From: an uncultured Steroidobacter sp.
Lineage (GTDB): Bacteria > Pseudomonadota > Gammaproteobacteria > Steroidobacterales > Steroidobacteraceae
Length of the DNA: 64,000 bases
Assembly (NCBI GenBank): GCA_938008435.1
Contig: CALLKK010000016.1
Span: 1-64,000, forward strand
Direction of reading: 5' to 3'
Shown: positions 61,714-64,000 of the stretch, piece by piece
Layout of the letters: each line of letters begins with the position of its first letter
Position numbering within the stretch: position 1 is the stretch's first letter
Made by a program: the position numbers and the translations under genes
Notes under the pieces: model-generated
Told to the model about the DNA's origin: nothing
Databases searched by the model: none
Seen by the model: only the letters and a program-made list of their open reading frames with translations

Positions 61714-64000
61714 ATGCGCTTCAGCGCCTCGATGCGTACATCGACGCCCTACGGCGGCGGCTCGCAGCGCATATATATGTGCGCGGCGCATCGTGGGCAG
61801 CGGCAGCGGTCTTCGTCATCGTCGTCGCCTTTGCGTGGTGGCTCGCCCGCAGTGCCTTTGCATCCTCGCTCGTGCTCGCTGCGCGTGTGGCGCTCATCGT
61901 TGCTGTTGCGTGTATCGCGATCCTCGGCGTGTGGCTGCCGTTGCGCGCGCTGCGTCGCGACGACGGCGCACGGCTGTTCGAGCAGCGCCTGCCGGAGCAG
62001 CGAGGCCGCCTTGCCACCTATCTCGAAATGCGTCGAGCCGGCGAAGCTTCGCCGCTGCTCGCACTGCTCGCCGAGGACAGCGAACGCATCGCACGCGCAA
62101 CGCCGCCTGAGGCCGTCATACCGGCGCGCACGCTTCGAAGCTACGCTGCCGCCACGATCGTGCTGCTCGGCGCACTCGCCGCGCTGTTGGCTGTGGGGCC
62201 AGACCCCTGGCGCGTTGCGAGCCGTCACGTATTGCTCGGTGTCGAGTTGCCGCAAGAGATCGTGCCGGTGCGCACGATTTCGGTCAGTCCCGGCGATGTG
62301 ACCGTTCGGCGCAATAGCGATTTGGCGCTTCGGGCCTTCGTCGCAGGATTCGATCCAGAGCAGGTCACCGTCTTCGTGCGCTTCGAAGATGCCGCGACGT
62401 GGGAACGCGCCCCCATGCAGCGCGTCGAATCGAACACTTACGCGTTCAAGCTCTACGCACTGCGCAATCCGCTGCATTACTACGTCGAGGCCGACGGCAC
62501 CCGCAGCAGCGAGCATCGCGTGACCCTGGCCGATCCGCCGAAGATCGAGCGCGTGCGTCTGACGTATCACTACCCGCAATGGACGGGGTTGCCGGAGGAG
62601 ACCGACGAATCCTCGCGCGACATTCGCGCGGTGGCCGGCACGAAGGTAACGATCGAAATCGAAAGCGACGCACCGCTCGAAGAGCCGGTCATCGTGAGCG
62701 ATGCCGGCACGCACGCGCTCGGTGCGCGCGAGGGCCGTAACGTCGGCACGCTCGCGGTCGAGAAACCCGGCCGGTATCACATCGCCGCCACCGTCGGCGG
62801 CGAACGCGTCGCGCTCACCGACGACTACGCGATCGAAATCGTGCCGGACCAGAAACCGGTCGTGCAGATCGAGCGCCCTGGTCGCGACTGGCGCGCGACC
62901 AATATCGAAGAAGTGCCGGTGCGAGTGCGGGCGCACGATGACTTCCGTCTGCAAAGCGTCGAGCTGCATTACTCGATCAACGGCGGCGAGTGGCGCACCT
63001 TGCCGCTCGATGGCCGTGTCAAGGAGACCCGCAAGCAAACGCTGCTCGATCTCGAACGGCTCGGTGCGGAGCAGAACAAGGGCGAATCGTCGCTGCTCGC
63101 ACCCGGTGACCTCGTCACTTATTACGCGGTAGCGCGCGATCACAAACACACCGTGCGCACCGATCTGTTCATGGTTCAGGTGCAGCCGTTCGAGCGCAAG
63201 TTCATGCAGCAGAACGCCGGCGGCGGTGGCGGCGGCATGGCCGACGAGCAGGGCGCGATCTCGGAACGTCAACGCGAGATTCTGCTTGCGACCTGGAATC
63301 TGCAACGCTCGCAAGCGACCGATCGCCGGGCGCGCGAACAGCTCGAGGACAACGCACGCATGCTGGCCGAGATGCAGACCACGCTTGCGCAGCAGGCACG
63401 CACGCTGGCGATGCGCACGCGTGCCCGCGCGCCGGTCGAAAGCGACGAGCGCGTGCGGAATTTCGTGGAAAGCTTGGAGCGCGCGGCGCAGGCGATGGAT
63501 CCCGCCGCCATGCATCTTGCTGCCTTTGCGCTGGAAAAGGCGGTGCCGGTCGAGCAGCAGGCGCTGCAGCAGTTGTTGCGCGCCGAAGCGGCGTTCCGCG
63601 AAGTGCAGATTTCGATGCAACGCGAAGGCGGCGGACGAGGTGCACAAGCGGCGCGTGATTTCGGCGAGATGTTCGAGCTCGAGATGGATCTCGAAAAGAG
63701 CCAGTACGAGAGCGAATCGCAGCTCGCCGAGAACCAGACGAGCAAGGAGATGGAGGAGGCGCTGCGCAAGCTCAAGGCGCTTGCCGAGCGTCAGGAGCAA
63801 CTCGCGCAGGAAGCGCGCCGCAACCCGCAGCTGACGCCGGAGCAGCGCTGGCGGCAAGAACAGTTGCGTCGCGAAGCGGAAGACTTGCGACGCCGCTTGG
63901 CAGCGTTGCAGCGAGAGGAACAGTCGCGTGCCGACGAATCGCAGCAGGTGGACGATCGCAGCGGCGCGCAAGGCGGAGCACAGGGTTCGCGCGCGCAATC
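61710..64000 (+). CDS. DUF4175-like membrane protein with glutamine-rich coiled coil, 5' part
   Basis: The gene runs off the right edge; 763 codons are visible and no stop occurs. Membrane helices at about residues 29-50 and 53-75, and again near 150-170 (YAAATIVLLGALAALLAV), are followed by a periplasmic beta-rich part (about 180-490, with VRVRAHDDFRLQSVELHYSINGGEW and VTYYAVARDHKHTVRTDLF), then a Gly run (AGGGGGGMADEQG) and a long Arg/Gln/Glu-rich coiled coil. This is the DUF4175 layout found with MoxR/Bat operons. The start ATG overlaps the stop of the previous gene by 4 bases. Confidence 0.88.
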   Translation, partial: MNALQRLDAYIDALRRRLAAHIYVRGASWAAAAVFVIVVAFAWWLARSAFASSLVLAARVALIVAVACIAILGVWLPLRALRRDDGARLFEQRLPEQRGRLATYLEMRRAGEASPLLALLAEDSERIARATPPEAVIPARTLRSYAAATIVLLGALAALLAVGPDPWRVASRHVLLGVELPQEIVPVRTISVSPGDVTVRRNSDLALRAFVAGFDPEQVTVFVRFEDAATWERAPMQRVESNTYAFKLYALRNPLHYYVEADGTRSSEHRVTLADPPKIERVRLTYHYPQWTGLPEETDESSRDIRAVAGTKVTIEIESDAPLEEPVIVSDAGTHALGAREGRNVGTLAVEKPGRYHIAATVGGERVALTDDYAIEIVPDQKPVVQIERPGRDWRATNIEEVPVRVRAHDDFRLQSVELHYSINGGEWRTLPLDGRVKETRKQTLLDLERLGAEQNKGESSLLAPGDLVTYYAVARDHKHTVRTDLFMVQVQPFERKFMQQNAGGGGGGMADEQGAISERQREILLATWNLQRSQATDRRAREQLEDNARMLAEMQTTLAQQARTLAMRTRARAPVESDERVRNFVESLERAAQAMDPAAMHLAAFALEKAVPVEQQALQQLLRAEAAFREVQISMQREGGGRGAQAARDFGEMFELEMDLEKSQYESESQLAENQTSKEMEEALRKLKALAERQEQLAQEARRNPQLTPEQRWRQEQLRREAEDLRRRLAALQREEQSRADESQQVDDRSGAQGGAQGSRAQ

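Overview
This 64 kb window is a GC-rich, densely coded bacterial chromosome segment. The gene set points to a high-GC gammaproteobacterium: mrcA divergent from pilMNOPQ-aroK-aroB, gmk-yicC, rph-rdgB-hemW, tesA divergent from an ybbAP-type ABC pair, and a CTGT-N8-ACAG LexA box. A Steroidobacterales/Nevskiales/Xanthomonadales-like lineage fits, but this is inference from content and order only. No tRNA, rRNA, insertion sequence, prophage or CRISPR array was seen. Only the two genes at the window edges are cut.

Layout. 1-2.8 kb: end of a Tad (Flp) pilus cluster (tadA partial, tadB, tadC) plus a DUF192 gene. 2.8-8.7 kb: a secreted TonB-C-domain protein, a UvrD-family helicase with a LexA box in its promoter, mnmG, and an NfeD-like protein. 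8.7-12.2 kb: a minus-strand run yicC-gmk-SIMPL-unknown. 12.5-18.2 kb: a PP2C phosphatase, rph-rdgB-hemW, an AT-richer intergenic region with DnaA boxes, rpmE, and an M48 lipoprotein protease. 18.5-23 kb: gltA, an unknown gene, and mrcA (PBP1a). 23.4-32.5 kb: pilMNOPQ, aroK, aroB, dgt, hemE. 32.5-39.4 kb: tesA-fadD divergent from an ybbA-ybbP-type ABC exporter, then two envelope proteins. 39.8-43.3 kb: a second PP2C, an archaeal/eukaryotic-type proS, and an EamA transporter. 43.3-48.3 kb: a LytS/LytTR-type two-component pair, an esterase, and a hybrid histidine kinase. 48.5-50.4 kb: two small orphan proteins and a LysR regulator.

Two accessory systems dominate the right end. At 50.7-51.9 kb an encapsulated ferritin (with a C-terminal targeting peptide) and a family 1 encapsulin form a two-gene minus-strand operon, an iron-storage nanocompartment. 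Divergent from it, 52.2 kb to the window end, is a tightly packed operon of at least seven genes: a membrane vWA/glutamine-amidotransferase-like protein, a caspase/legumain-fold protein with no cysteine in its mature region, a TPR-metallopeptidase, a MoxR AAA+ ATPase, a DUF58 protein, a BatA-like vWA protein and a DUF4175 membrane protein. Three of these carry intact metal-binding DxSxS motifs beside one MoxR ATPase. This suggests an envelope-located chaperone or protease-like system and is the most promising place for unexplored biology.
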